This document shows, in pieces, positions 1 through 11,714 of a stretch of 64,000 nucleotides of DNA. Origin of the DNA: Manduca sexta (taxonomy: Eukaryota > Arthropoda > Insecta > Lepidoptera > Sphingidae). Numbering within the stretch: the first letter of the stretch is position 1; each line of letters opens with the position of its first letter. The translations under genes and the position numbers were made by a program. The notes beneath the pieces are model-generated. The model searched no databases. It worked only from the letters and a program-made list of their open reading frames with translations, and was not told the DNA's origin. Location: the NCBI RefSeq assembly GCF_014839805.1, contig NC_051115.1:2044600-2108599 (forward strand), in the 5' to 3' direction.

Positions 1-3000
1 AACACAGCTTTGACTAAAGCACGTCCAGCATCTTGCGTGGATCTGCCTTTTGTAAAGCCGAATTGTCTATTATGTAAGATCCCATTTTTATTAAAAAACA
101 CCAGCATTTGGTTAAGCATTAGTTTTTCAAATACCTTACTTAAGGCTGGTAAAATAGAAATAGGTCTGAAATTAGAGGGGTGTTAGAACAACCTGCTTTA
201 AAAATTGGTACTACTTTGCTAACCTTCATAAGATCAGGAAATATGCCGTCTCTGACGCAGCAGTTAAAGATTTCCGCAAGAATTGGGGCAATGTTGTCTA
301 TTACTGACTGCAACGCTTTAACAGATAAACCCCATAGGTCTTCAGTGCTTTTTATGTTTAAGCTCTTAAATACTTTTATTATATCAGAGTGCGTGACAAA
401 CTCAAATTCGAAATTTGGAATCGACAGATCAACATTTTGTTTTAAGAACGACTCAGCTGCCCCTGGTGAGGATGGCAGACATTTTGTCGTTTCAAAAGGT
501 ATGTTAGTAAAAAATGTTCAAAGTAATTAGCTATTCTATATTTATCTGAAACTAGCTCGTCATTAATGTTCAATAAAATCTTGTCATTAGTTTTATTTTT
601 GCCAGTTTCAGTATTAATAATTTTCCAAGTAGTTTTAATTCTATTATCTGAGTTTTTAATATGACTACTGATATAGGCAGCTTTAGCATACCTACATACA
701 CGTTTAAAAATTTGAGAGTATGTTCTCACATAATTATTAAATTCGACATTGGGTGTAAAGGACCTTCTGTCATATAATTCATAGAGAACATCTCTACTAC
801 GTCTAATACCGTTTGTTGCCCAAGCACTGAATGATATTTTATTTTTTAGTGGCACTGATTTTACACTACATGTTTTATTAAATATGTTTGTAATACCATT
901 TAATAATGTTTTAAACATATTATTTGGGTTGTCTGAACCGCAAGTCAGCATAGGCAACACCAAATTAAGCCTAGCACTAAATTTCTGTAGATTATATTGG
1001 GTTAGGGGTCTAAATTGTACTATGTTCTTACTTCTATTGCTTTCACAATTCAGTTTGACCATTTGACATGTGTGGTCTGAGCGAACGCCAGCTAATAATT
1101 CTTTAGAGTTAATTTTAAAATTTGAAATAACATTATCAATACAGGTAGCTGAAGTTGTAGTTAATCTAGTCGGCTCGAGAAATTGACAGTTTAGATTAAA
1201 TGATTGAAGTAAATTCAAAAAGTCTTTTATCTGTGGAATCCACTAGCAAATCTATATTAAAGTCCCCACAGACTAAAACGTTATTATTCATTTTAAGTTT
1301 TTTAAGAATATCCTCCATTTTAGAAATAAATGCCAATATACTTGATGAAGGAGGCCTATATACACACAATATAATAAAACCACTGGTCTCTGCACACGCG
1401 ACCTCACACACTCGTTCTACAGAAAGTTTTACAATATCCTGCCTATCCTTGTGAGAGACACCATCCTTGATGAGGATCATGGTGCCTCCACCTTCTGCTG
1501 ATATCCTAAAGAACGAGCTGGCGACTCTGTAGCCACTAACACTAAATGCCATTTTATCTGCTTTTAACCATGTCTCCGTAAAACATAAAATATCAATATT
1601 ATATTTTTCTGCTAATAATTCTATGTCAAGTATTTTGCCAGAGAAACGATTTATATTTTGATGAGTTAATATTAAGTCACTTTTCTCTGTTGTCATAACT
1701 AATTGTTTAAATTATTTACTACACTTATATTAGTAATACTACTAAAACATGTAGTAATGGAGGACTTCGTCATAGTACTTATGACTGAGTTAATATTAAA
1801 TGCTAACAATGTAGCAATCTTAACTTTAACTAATTTTGACAGATACATAGTATCTCTAGTCAATGAAAATCTACAATTGTCTGTAAATTTATTTATGTCA
1901 AAAATAACAGTTTATCACTATAGTGACTTACTAAAAATTGCATATGATTGTTTAACATGTGAATGTGCTTATTTAACCTGTCTGGTACATTGGCCAGAAA
2001 GGGAAATGCACATAATATTACTTTTTACAATTTAATTTGGTCATAGAGGCAATGCTTTCTGTAATATCCCTTTTACATAAGTTCTCACTATTGCCCACTA
2101 AAAGAGCAATACAAGACTGAGAACTATATTTTTTACTTATTAAACATTTAACAATATCCTTATAGTGCATTCCTGACAGGCAGTTATTAGTAACAGAGTG
2201 CTCGAGACTGTTACTTAGCAATGTACCAAAACCTTTCCCTATGTTATCTGAAAATACCACCGTAGAAAATCCCGCACAATGGGTCTCTTCTTTAGCGTTA
2301 CTCATATTGGTAGACTGGTGGTTTAACTGACCGATACACTGAACATCACCCATGACAATCTTTTCTGTGTCAAGCAAAGACACAGTGCACTCAGATGCCA
2401 CAGCAGTACTCTCTGACAAGTTTTTACAGTTATTATTAATATTTGTAACATGATCTAACTGAGACACTGTTTTATTATCTAATTGTAAAAGAAGTTCATC
2501 AATTTTATTTTTAGAAGATATATATTTATTATATGTTAAGCTTAGAGATTCTTCCAGCATTCTAATTTCATTTAACAAATGCTGGGTGTCAATTTCATAA
2601 ATGCTCTTGCTATCTTCTAATTTTATCTGGAAGTTATTAAATTTATCTAATAAAGCCCTACGTTCCTTCCTTAAAGCTAAATTCTTGGCAAACTGTTTTT
2701 GGTTCTGGCTAAGTCTTTTATGTTTTTTAATAAATTTATTTAATTTTATATATTTAATTATCTTTTATGACTCAAATTATGCACATTAGGTTGATTATTA
2801 TTTAATAGTGAGTCATCCTCAGTAAGATCAATTGTTAAGGTAGGTTTCACTGGGTGCGGGTCAAAATTTCCACAAATTAATTCAGTATATAAGCTTTGGT
2901 TCACCGCTGCCTCAGAGCACTCCTTTTCTACATTTAGATTATTTATAATGTTGTTGGCACTATTTAATTCTGATTCTAAGTCCCTAATCCTACACAGAGC

Positions 3001-3350
3001 CGCCTCATATAAAGAACTACAGTGAGTAAAGGAATCTGTGACCGGCTTGTAATTTGTTCCGTTCCTCCACTAGAACTTCATTTTGTTGATGCAACTCTAA
3101 TAACTGACGCTTAAGAGCTGCATTTTTGTTAACAATGATGGCCACTTCCTCCTCGCTGTCCTCACGTTCTTGCAGGAGCTTCTGGCATTGGTCTTTGTAT
3201 GCCCTCAGATCAATTAGGGCTGTCCTCAACTTCAGTTCAGTTTCTACAGCTGCAGCCTTACGGGTCTGCATAGTGGAAGTTTTGTGCTTTGATGTACTGA
3301 AAATAAATAAGGAGAACAGAAAACCTTTGATCTAGCGAGAGTAAGGCCAA
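1..3350 (-). mobile_element. Decayed non-LTR retrotransposon (CR1/Jockey-like LINE), ORF1 plus endonuclease and start of reverse transcriptase
   Basis: Read on the minus strand, this is a LINE running from about 3350 down past the window edge. ORF1 begins near 3271 with a coiled coil (start MQTRKAAAVETEL) and ends near 1700 in a region resembling the SGNH esterase domain of some CR1-type ORF1 proteins (FSDNIGKGFG near 2240, LLVGNSENLCKRDI near 2080). ORF2 starts at 1696 with an apurinic endonuclease: HQNI, FTETWL, VYRPPSSS, CGDFNID and, after a frame change, SDHT. The reverse transcriptase begins below about 525 and reaches RPISILPALSKVFEKL around 100-165. Reading frames change near 3040, 2035, 1210 and 525, so the copy is dead. 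The domain order is clear; the clade name is a guess. Confidence 0.85.
1196..1696 (-). pseudogene. Endonuclease domain of the LINE ORF2 (fragment)
   Basis: An open stretch of 166 codons carries the N-terminal exonuclease-endonuclease-phosphatase fold that nicks target DNA for LINE insertion. Visible motifs in order are QN near residue 14, ETWL near residue 41, RPPSS near residue 114 and GDFNID near residue 142. The frame then breaks near 1210 and the final SDH catalytic motif appears in the next open stretch (442-1218, minus). The start methionine follows about 20 bases after the end of ORF1. Confidence 0.8.
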
Positions 3351-4410
3351 CAGGTGAAGTGAAGTAGTGGGGCGGGTACTTTAATACTAATTTACAAAAT
3401 TACACTATTTACTAAAACACTGATATATTATGTTTTGAGTTATTCAAGTAGAATTTTGTAGTTTTTAATGCTGTCTGGGGCAAGAAATGCAAATCGTCAG
3501 TTCTATTTCCACTTTTGTCAAATAGAACGAGATTCTAGCGTTGCCAATGTGTGTATAGACGTAACTCATGGAAATGAGCAGTGTAATTAATGTTGTGAAG
3601 TGTAATGTATTGTAAAATATTAGATTCAATAATACTCGCCGGGTTTTTTAATGTTATTTGAAAGTCAGATGACCGTTGACTACGTTGCGATGTCAGATTT
3701 CCTTTATCACAATTCCACTTTAGCAGTCACTATAATTTATAATAATTATGTGAACAATGAGTAATTTTCTTTGTTAGTCACTTAATTAATAACAATTTCT
3801 ACAAAATATTAATATTTTAACAAATTATTTTATACAAGGAAAAATTTTTGAGTTAGATTTATTCAAGCGGAACTATTAGCAATAATTTACTATTTCAACG
3901 TTGGGATTTCCCACTTAAATCCCACTCAAGCCCCAATTAGGAAATGTTAACAATAATTTTTCATTTTTACTTTGGGATTTCCCACTTTGGCCCCACTCGG
4001 GTCCCAATTGGGAAATATTAATAATAATTTTTCATTTTTACTTTGGGATACAATGATAAATCGTAAAACTCTTTTATTAAATTTCTTATAAGTTGAAGGT
4101 TCAATCTCTTTCTAGACAGATAAGTATTGTTCTTTAAAATACAGTCAAGTTATTGTAATTAATTTGTTTTTTTACATGTTTTAGCAAATGTAAGCTTATA
4201 AATCACAAATGTTTATTAAGAAACAGTTACTTCCATGGAAAACGACATATAGGTCAGTTGATTTTTCGAATTTCTTATCAAATCTTCAGTTATTTATTAA
4301 TCTGCTTGATCTTTACTATGGCTATGTTAATTCAAGCTCACAATGTTCCAATTCTAATACGTTTTTCTAAGATTTAAAGTAAACTTTAATAAATAGTAAT
4401 AGACTAATAG
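3351..4410. other. AT-rich spacer, no gene seen
   Basis: No coding stretch can be supported. Two nearly identical segments of about 75 bases (about 3870-3960 and 3948-4035) each contain 'tttgggatttcccact', so this is a small local direct duplication. Confidence 0.5.
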
Positions 4411-4414
4411 GTAA

Positions 4415-4545
4415 TTGCAAGACTTGCAAGACTCTTGCTGCAAGACCAAGACCAAGACCAAGACTGGGAGCGCAAGACCAAGACCAAGACCAAGATCAGG
4501 TGTATTGACGCAAGACCAAGACCAAGACTGGCTAAGTCTCGTCTT
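4415..4545. repeat. Hexanucleotide tandem repeat, (AGACCA)n with interruptions
   Basis: Runs of 'caagaccaagaccaagac' occur three times, broken by short non-repeat segments. Any peptide read through it is low-complexity (KTKTKTK or RPRPRPR), so the open frames here are not credible genes. Confidence 0.85.
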
Positions 4546-4660
4546 GTTCTTGCATTTGGGCAACACTACTACAATGTGCTCAATATGCACTACGTACACT
4601 AAGATGAACCCCTGATGGCTATCTTAGTCGCCTTACAACAGGCAGGGGACACCGCGGTGG

Positions 4661-5047
4661 AGTAGGGAACCGGCCTATGTTTGATTTTGTTCATTATTCT
4701 ACATGTAATGGTTAATAATACGAAAAAGAAGCACACCTGCGAAAACTACATAAAAATTGGTAAAAAAATGGGCCAGTAATTCATATTTGAAATATTGTAA
4801 CGTGCAGAAGTGGGCGAGTTGTGGGGATATCGCTTCGTCTCTTTCTTTCGTACGCGTCGTAATTCCCGATGACGTCAAATGTGGGTATTTCGTCTCTTTT
4901 CTGTTTCTTGTTAATTATCCCTTCCACCGACATTCCAAGACTTATAACTTGATTTTTTAATGGATTTTAATAATTCCTTCTGTTATAATTTATATTATGT
5001 AAATATTTCATAATAGTAAAGAACAAAAATGAGTCCGGTACCCTATT
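4661..5047 (+). mobile_element. MITE family 1, copy 1 (TIR AATAGGGGACCGG)
   Basis: About 390 bases with diverged inverted ends (gtagggaaccgg at the left, ccggtaccctat at the right). The body matches the copies at 10733-11121, 20805-21198 and 56062-56335, including the shared 'cgatgacgtca' and 'tctctttctttcg' blocks. Confidence 0.8.
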
Positions 5048-5950
5048 CTCCAAACGCCCCCAATCTTCGTGACGGATGTAAATTAAATACCTGTAAAGTA
5101 TTGATAATATTTCGCAACTTAAGATAACTCGATCCGCGAGCACATAAATCATACTGATAAGGAATGATAAGCATGATTACAATAGTATTATGTTGGTAAT
5201 GTGTGATAAGGTGTAGTGATGTGATGTTTGGACGCATTCGGGCTCAACATAGAAAGAGATCATTAGGTGCAGTTTGTAAAGAAAATGTATCAAGCTTGTT
5301 TGTGTGTTTTTATTTAATAATGGTAACAATAAAGAGTATTGTATTTGTAGATGTGAGGCAATAAGAGCGGTTTTGAAGATATTTAAATAATGTTAATCGA
5401 TATTTACTATCTGTCAATTTTTTTCTTTTTCTCTTTGACAAGGCAAAATTTAAGGTTATATTACAGTTAGTGTTTTGAAAAAGAAACAATTTAAAAATAA
5501 TACTGTTTAAAAATTTGTGTTTTTAATTTATAAATAATCATAATATTCTACTTATCTGTGTTTGATAATTTGAATAAGTACATTTTTATTTCAATATGTC
5601 ACATTTTTTTTTTAATGATATCCATCGATAATAATATTTTACATTTATATATTGAAAATAAAACAGCCATATTATTTACTCTGTGATGCCAGTCCAAAAA
5701 ATTACGTGTAAATCAGTTTGGGCCGCAACATCACTAGATAAAAGTATTTGGGTCAAATTTATTTTGACGCTCAGTAGGCCACGCGCGTCCAGTACCGCGT
5801 TGTCATTGGCGTCACAACATAACCTACTGCGGTTTGTAGGTTGATGTAAAAAAGTAGATTATTGTTGATCATGTGCAGTGTTTCACAAATGTCAAATAGT
5901 TTCATAAGTTACCTCATTAGTAGGCAACGTAATTAAACGAATATAAAAAA
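5048..5950. other. Upstream region of the aminopeptidase gene
   Basis: AT-rich with no coding signal. The last 250 bases must hold the promoter and 5' UTR of the downstream gene. No convincing TATA box is visible, and no upstream astacin exon was found here. Confidence 0.4.
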
Positions 5951-5951
5951 A

Positions 5952-7616
5952 ATGCAGTGCGTACGTTTCTTCTGCAAAAACATTCGGCTTTTTTCCACAT
6001 TACCGAAACGTTCGGTCAAAGTGACCACACTGTGTACTAATTATAAACAGTGGCATTCGATACAACGGTACCGAAGCGACATCATGTCTTTCAAGGAGTT
6101 TAAATTATACGAAAATGTTTTTATCGAGACGAACGTCCTCTCCAACGATTACGACGCTGTGGTATTCATCTTATACCCTGAGGACTTAAAGGTGCCTTTA
6201 CCAACGCACATCGGTAGCTTCGTGGACAAGATCTCGAAAATCGACAAGCACATACACAAAGCGGCAACTGTGTGGAACTGTGACTATGTTTCTGGTGGAA
6301 GGTTGATCCTCGCTCCTACTGGAAAGATAACACCATACCACGACGCGAGAGTTGTTAAAGATGCTGCCCTTAAAGGTCTGATTAGAGCTCTGGAAGCCGG
6401 AGCGAAGAAACCATTGTTAGTCGTGCAGAACATTGTTTACTTCCCCGATTGTCAATTGGTGGCTATTTTGGGAGCTTTAGAGGCATTGTACGTCCCCCTG
6501 CAGATGAGGGAAAGAGACAATACCAAGAATTTCTTAAGGATCGGTTTTCATGCTGAAGAAAAGCGTACTGAAGCCTTCGAAAGAGTTGTGAGGAACGCCA
6601 TAGCGTTGGAAAGATCTAGAGTGTTCGCTCGTGACATCGCTGGAGGCGACCCTGAGAGGATGGCGCCTGCAAAGATAGTAGAATACGTCAAAGAGTCGTT
6701 CAACGGCGACAACAACGTAAAGATCAACGTCATTGACGATGATGATGTTATAGCGAAGGATTATCCGTTGCTATCCGCTGTATCGAGAGCAGCGAACAGG
6801 ATTGACAGACATAAACCCAGAGTTCTTGAGATTATCTACTCGCCTTCAGATGTAGCAAGGGTTTCAGAGACCCTCATGCTGGTTGGTAAAGGAGTTACGT
6901 ATGACACCGGCGGTGCTGATATCAAAATATCTGGCAAGATGGCGGGCATGGCGAGAGATAAATGTGGTGCTGCTGCGGTCGCAGGCTTTCTTAAAGCCTG
7001 TTCTATCCTCAAACCGCCTCATTTAAAAGTGATTGGGGTTCTGTGTCTTTGCAGGAACTCTATTGGTGAAGATTCGTACGTAGCTGATGAGTTATTGATA
7101 TCTAAGAGTGGGAAGACTGTTCGAGTGACGAATACGGACGCTGAAGGAAGATTTGCGATGGCTGACGCTCTTTATAAGTTGGCAGAGTCTGCCAGTAATG
7201 AGCTAAACCCTCATTTGTATACCATAGCAACTCTAACTGGCCATGCTAGAGCCTGCTATGGTGGCTATGTGGCCGCCATGGATAATCACAGCGCGAAAGC
7301 CACAAACCATTCAACGAAATTACAGTTCAGTGGATCCCGGATTTCGGAACCAATCGAAGTGTCTTACGTAAGGCCTGAGGATCTGGCAGTCAACGTCGGC
7401 AAGTCCAAGGGCGACGATCTTCTCCAAGTGGACATGGATACGAAGTGCAGACATCACCAGCTCGCTGCTGGCTTTTTGATCAAGGTCAGCGGTTTGGAAG
7501 ACAAGAATGTGAAGTATACCCATCTGGATATAGCTGGAGCGGCAGGGTCGCCACCTTCGGAGCCCACTGCGGTCCCAATTTTGAGCTTATGCCATGTGCA
7601 CAAGGTTTTGTTATGA
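5952..7616 (+). CDS. M17-family leucyl aminopeptidase (putative aminopeptidase W07G4.4-like), single exon
   Basis: A 554-residue intact open frame encodes a peptidase family M17 enzyme, a two-metal aminopeptidase that removes N-terminal residues from peptides. The C-terminal catalytic domain shows the family motifs: VGKGVTYDTGG at residues 311-321 (metal-binding Lys313 and Asp318), Lys325, Asp336 in MARDKCGAA, and the signature NTDAEGR at 394-400 (Asp396, Glu398, Arg400). All expected metal and catalytic residues are present by alignment to bovine LAP, so activity is likely. The first 44 residues are rich in Arg/Lys with one acidic residue, like a mitochondrial presequence; a second Met at residue 45 (base 6084) starts where the conserved domain begins and could give a cytosolic form. 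The gene has no intron. AATAAA signals lie at 7892 and 8073. Resemblance to the W07G4.4 subgroup is from memory of the family. Confidence 0.92.
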   Translation: MQCVRFFCKNIRLFSTLPKRSVKVTTLCTNYKQWHSIQRYRSDIMSFKEFKLYENVFIETNVLSNDYDAVVFILYPEDLKVPLPTHIGSFVDKISKIDKHIHKAATVWNCDYVSGGRLILAPTGKITPYHDARVVKDAALKGLIRALEAGAKKPLLVVQNIVYFPDCQLVAILGALEALYVPLQMRERDNTKNFLRIGFHAEEKRTEAFERVVRNAIALERSRVFARDIAGGDPERMAPAKIVEYVKESFNGDNNVKINVIDDDDVIAKDYPLLSAVSRAANRIDRHKPRVLEIIYSPSDVARVSETLMLVGKGVTYDTGGADIKISGKMAGMARDKCGAAAVAGFLKACSILKPPHLKVIGVLCLCRNSIGEDSYVADELLISKSGKTVRVTNTDAEGRFAMADALYKLAESASNELNPHLYTIATLTGHARACYGGYVAAMDNHSAKATNHSTKLQFSGSRISEPIEVSYVRPEDLAVNVGKSKGDDLLQVDMDTKCRHHQLAAGFLIKVSGLEDKNVKYTHLDIAGAAGSPPSEPTAVPILSLCHVHKVLL

Positions 7617-7891
7617 TTTGCTTGCTGAGGGTGTGGATTATTTTTGTTGAACCCGGTGTATAATCTATGAGAACATTTAATCGCGACTCAAATGTATTAA
7701 GAGATAATCATCCTTAATTGAATTCTAAGCTTAGTAAAGACATAGAAAATTGACTAAGCACCATAAAAATAACCACTAAAGAAAGAGACAAAGTAAATAA
7801 CGGCAAAATTAGTTGTCAATACAAAAACTAAAAACCACAACTAATGTCCGTATGTTCCATTTTTAAATACTCTTATTCGACGGTTTCCAAG

Positions 7892-7897
7892 AATAAA
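7892..7897 (+). terminator. Candidate poly(A) signal of the aminopeptidase gene
   Basis: AATAAA 276 bases after the stop codon. It abuts a small palindromic element (7900-8007). Another AATAAA lies at 8073. Confidence 0.4.
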
Positions 7898-7899
7898 GA

Positions 7900-8007
7900 C
7901 TCATCTGCAAAATGCTTTAGTAGCAGTATGGAGGTTTTAAATAATTGATATTAAATTTTACTTAACTTAAAACCTTTATACTGCAACTAGGGCATTTTGC
8001 AGATGAG
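7900..8007. mobile_element. Small palindromic MITE
   Basis: Inverted arms begin ctcatctgcaaaatgc and end gcattttgcagatgag. The inner arms also pair (agtagcagtat / atactgcaact and aggttttaa / ttaaaacct), so the whole 108 bases can fold back. It lies in the probable 3' UTR of the aminopeptidase gene. Confidence 0.7.
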
Positions 8008-9070
8008 ATTTTGTTTTTGAGGACCATCGTAATATTATTTGTAAGTAGGGGCCCCATTCCGTTCTCTATATAAATAAAACACGTCATAAGAGTTGAAAGA
8101 ATCATAAATATTGATATTAATGCGTAAATAAAGACTGTTGTTTAATCTACTTAACAAATTCTTGGAAACATTTATGTAGCTGATAATATAGTAAGTCGAT
8201 GCTTTGAGTAAAATTCAATATAAATGCTTAGTTTATCTCTTTTTATCAAAGACAATAGACATTATAGCTATAGGCCGGACCTCAGGACTAAATTTGTGTT
8301 CCAAATGTTGTTATCAATTTGTAATAAGTAATTGTTTGATTTGAAATGTCCGTGAGACAAGATGTCGCAGCGTCCTTAGATATTAATACAAAAATGACAT
8401 ATTTACAGAAAATGTGCTAATATGCGCTTTAAAAACGTGAAAATAACAATAGGGAAACCATATGAAGTATTTTACATTGGTATTTTTTTATTTCGCGGTA
8501 GATTGAGTAACCATCACATAAGCGCAAAATGTTTGTATGAAAATCTTTCTAATGTCCAATCTATATAATCTTAGAACTCTGCTTTTTATGCATATTTCAA
8601 CTATTTCAAAGTTTATCAGTTATTTAACAATTTTGAATTTTTGAATTTCGAACTGTAACCGTCATGTGGCATAATATTGAATTTTTTGCTTCGTCCTTAG
8701 AGGACAGGCTATAGTCTTACGACGATACTGCCTAGTCTTAAGTATGACATAATATTGATTTATGGTAATCTACAGATAATAGGATAATTGATTTGATATA
8801 CCTGGATATCGATTTTATAATCGGTTTAAAACTATAATCTTTTTTGTTATTTGTCTATGAATATTTTTTTAATAACGACTGAATGTTGGAGTGTAAAATA
8901 GCAATAAATATAATACAAAGATTAGAATATACTATCAATATTACAGAGTTACGTTATTTTATGTATTTCATAGGAATTTTGTAATCCTTTTTTAAAATAT
9001 AATTTGAAAATTTTTCTGATTAAATTGCGTTATCTTTGATAACTAACATAATGATTTCTTATGTTTGCGA
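8008..9070. other. Intergenic AT-rich DNA, no gene seen
   Basis: No coding stretch or recognisable repeat was identified here. Confidence 0.4.
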
Positions 9071-9079
9071 ATGTTAGAC

Positions 9080-9290
9080 TTTGAAATAAAACTATTCGGA
9101 TTTCATCACGGTTTTTGTATTATGATTTTCTCCTGACGTTTAGAACGAGTGACCAGAGGTGTTGGTCATCCGAAAAGGTTATTGTAACACTGACTTTTCG
9201 GATGCGCAACACCTCAATCCCCCGTGACGACGACTGCAAAGTCTTCGAAACGTCGGAATCAATCTTTGTTCACTTTAAATAATTTAGTCT
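9080..9290. repeat. Interspersed repeat carrying 'gacgtttcgaa' and 'cccccgtgac' blocks, copy 1
   Basis: It shares long blocks with 46925-47110, including 'ggattttatcgcggtttt', the 'cccgacgtttcgaagactgca' region and 'cacggggggactgaggtgtt', here partly in inverted order. This sequence type is common in lepidopteran genomes; its class is uncertain. Confidence 0.6.
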
Positions 9291-9469
9291 TGTTTTTGTT
9301 GCATTTATTATACGATATTTTATAAGATGTAAACATCTGCAGTTAGATATTTCAATAATGTTAATAAATAAAAATAGTTTTATTGTTTTTCTGTTTTTTC
9401 ATTTTTTCAATTATTTAGAACCTTTTTTTTTTACACACACACGCACACACATACATTTAAGTGAGTTTT

Positions 9470-9875
9470 ATTCGCAAAGAGGTAGTCAGAGGCGCAACTA
9501 GTTCACTCACTTCGTGATATTCCTATTACATGGATTGAGGATGAGCCTATCGGCATATCGGCAGAGGCGGCCTTTGGGGGAGGCGAACCGGGCAACCCCC
9601 GGGGCCTCGCGCGGTGCCTCGACGGACCTTTTTTTTACGTTCTTACCGACGAAACTGTTAAAACAGGGGAACGTTTTTACTCTGCCCGGGGCCTGGCGTA
9701 TGCTTCTTTTTGATTTCGCCTGGGGTCTCGCGTTTTAGGGCCGCCGCTGCATATCAAGCAAATATTTCAGACTCGGCTGATACTGAAAAGAAAAAACCTT
9801 TATAACTTTACTGACCGGGATTCAAACCCGAACCTCTCAGCTCTGCAGTCGTATTATAATATAATGACGTCAACG
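9470..9875 (-). mobile_element. SINE family B copy, split by a hAT-like MITE
   Basis: The minus strand holds a tRNA-derived SINE whose B-box-like block is complementary to 'gggattcaaacccgaacct' near 9820. The copy is interrupted at 9562-9749 and resumes with matching sequence afterwards. Confidence 0.7.
9562..9749. mobile_element. hAT-like MITE inside SINE B, copy 1
   Basis: Inverted ends CAGAGGCGGCC and GGCCGCCGCTG are flanked by degenerate 8-bp direct repeats CATATCGG and CATATCAA (9554-9561 and 9750-9757). The 8-bp duplication and CAG start fit the hAT superfamily. A related copy is at 45799-46032. Confidence 0.75.
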
Positions 9876-9879
9876 CGGC

Positions 9880-10730
9880 AGTTTATAAATACTTCGTGGA
9901 TAAAGGCGTATAATTGAGTTGTTAGAATCACTATTAATGAAAGCGTAGAATTTTAATCTGTATTCACTTTTGAAATGAAATCAAGAAACTGCCGGGTCCC
10001 AATTGGCTCCAAAAAGCACAATCAAGAGACGAATGGAATTCCTTGGAGGAGGCCTTCACCTGCAGAGGGATTCTTGCAAAAACACATTGCGACTAGTACA
10101 TTTAATTAGCAAACAATAAAAAAAAAAAAAAAAAAATGTATGTGCACTATATTAGTTACTAAGCAAGAAATAAAAGGCTTATTATTATTATTATTATTCA
10201 CTTTTCTATCATCTTTAATGTTGCTTATATTCTGTTTTATTGTATAATCTATATATATTTTTTTAATTAAAGCAATGAGACATGCATTGAATGTCGTTCC
10301 ATTGTTTTTACGCATACAAAAGATTTTATTCATTTATGTAACGAAATCAATATAAGTTTATGTAAGACGGCAAAAGATGGCACCACTTATTCGACGAAAT
10401 ATAACTATTTATTACTATTACTTTTAATAATTATTGTATAATTAATATTATTGCGCAAACATATTTTATAATTATTATTATTATTTATCACATATATAAT
10501 TTTAGAACACGTGTTAATTAAAAATGTTTTTTTAGTAATATTATTTAATAGAGCTGCATCGCGCTATGGTTTTGTTAATGAAGAATGTTTATAATCTAAA
10601 ATAATAAGCACGCTGGAGACCTACCTACCCTATTCCTAATTTAATGATGGAAATTTTTACAAAGCAAAAGCCTGTGAAAGGGTCGATGCTTTTATAAATT
10701 CCGAAAAATTATATAACTCATTGTGTATTG
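9880..10730. other. AT-rich spacer with A-run and TTA microsatellite
   Basis: A run of about 20 A at 10116-10135 is followed by an (ATT)n run near 10180-10198. No coding stretch can be supported. Confidence 0.5.
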
Positions 10731-10732
10731 AT

Positions 10733-11121
10733 AATAGGGGACCGGACTCATTTTTGTTTTATATTATTATCAAATATTTACGTTATATAAATTATAACAC
10801 AGAAAGAATTATTTAAATCCGGTAAAAAATTCAACAAGTTATAAGTCTTTCAATTTCGTTGGAAGGGGTAAAAAGAAACAGAAAAGAGGCGCAATACCCA
10901 CGTGTGACGTCATCGGGCATTACGACGCGTGCGAAAGAAAGAGATGAAGCGATATCCCCACTTCGCGCCCACTTCGGCACATAGTAATATTTGAAATATG
11001 AATTACTGGCTCATTTTTTAACCAATTTTAATGCAGTTTTCGCAGGAGGGTTTCTCTTTCGTATTATCAACCATTACATATAGAATAATGTACAAAATCG
11101 AACACAGGCCGGTCCCCTATT
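10733..11121 (-). mobile_element. MITE family 1, copy 2
   Basis: Near-perfect inverted ends: AATAGGGGACCGGACTC at the left and the complement GGCCGGTCCCCTATT at the right. It is inverted relative to copies 1 and 3. No transposase is encoded. Confidence 0.88.
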
Positions 11122-11194
11122 GAATGATGAATGGATTAGAAAAATTGAAACCATTCACATTTCACGTAGAGTTGGTGATGCCTGACTCATTAGA

Positions 11195-11341
11195 AGTTGG
11201 AACGTTTGACCAGACTCCAGAGGCGTCCAGAGAGTACAAATTGACAACCTATCTGAGCATCTATTAGTGCAGGCAACTATTGGAATGTTTGACTAGAGAC
11301 CAGAGTACATTTTGACAACCTAACCGAGCATCTATTAGCGT
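11195..11341. repeat. Imperfect direct duplication of about 80 bases
   Basis: Both units contain 'ttgacaacct', 'gagcatctattag' and 'tttgac(c/t)ag' in the same order. Confidence 0.6.
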
Positions 11342-11515
11342 CTGATGGCAATTAATGCTATTTTGAATTAATTTCATTAGCTTGCAAAATTTCATGGCTT
11401 AGCATGCTAAACAACCATGCTAATTGCAAATATGAGGCATGAATTAAAATTGGATTAGTAATTCGGATGCAATCATGTATCAATGTAATCCATTCAAACT
11501 TACTTTAGTATGATC

Positions 11516-11712
11516 AATATTAATGCTTGTGGCTGTGTACGGAGTGGCACTCATAATATAAAAACGCAAGTCTAAGTGTAAACCTGGATGTGAATAAAAA
11601 ATATTAGTCAAATAAGTAAAATTACTTGTTCAAGTGAATAAATAGGATATAAGTGACATATTGGTTGCCATTTTAGTTCAGATTTGAACAAACAGTTTAT
11701 GGGTTGTTCCGT
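11516..11712 (+). repeat. Interspersed repeat family E, copy 1
   Basis: It matches 29835-30062 (plus), 31810-31914 with 32165-32285 (minus) and 57785-57940 (minus). Shared blocks are 'gtgaataaaaaatattagtc', 'aagtgaataaatagg' and 'gccattttagttcagat'. Confidence 0.75.
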
Positions 11713-11714
11713 GA

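Noticed and set aside
180..530. A 116-codon plus-strand frame near the left edge
   Set aside because: The opposite strand reads as LINE reverse transcriptase (VSKVVPIFKAG), so this is its shadow.
4354..4615. Open frames with (KT)n, (RP)n or (LGLGL)n peptides
   Set aside because: They translate the AGACCA hexamer repeat and have no other support.
9514..9738. A 74-codon plus-strand frame with Arg/Gly-rich peptide
   Set aside because: It spans the hAT-like MITE and its SINE target; not a gene.
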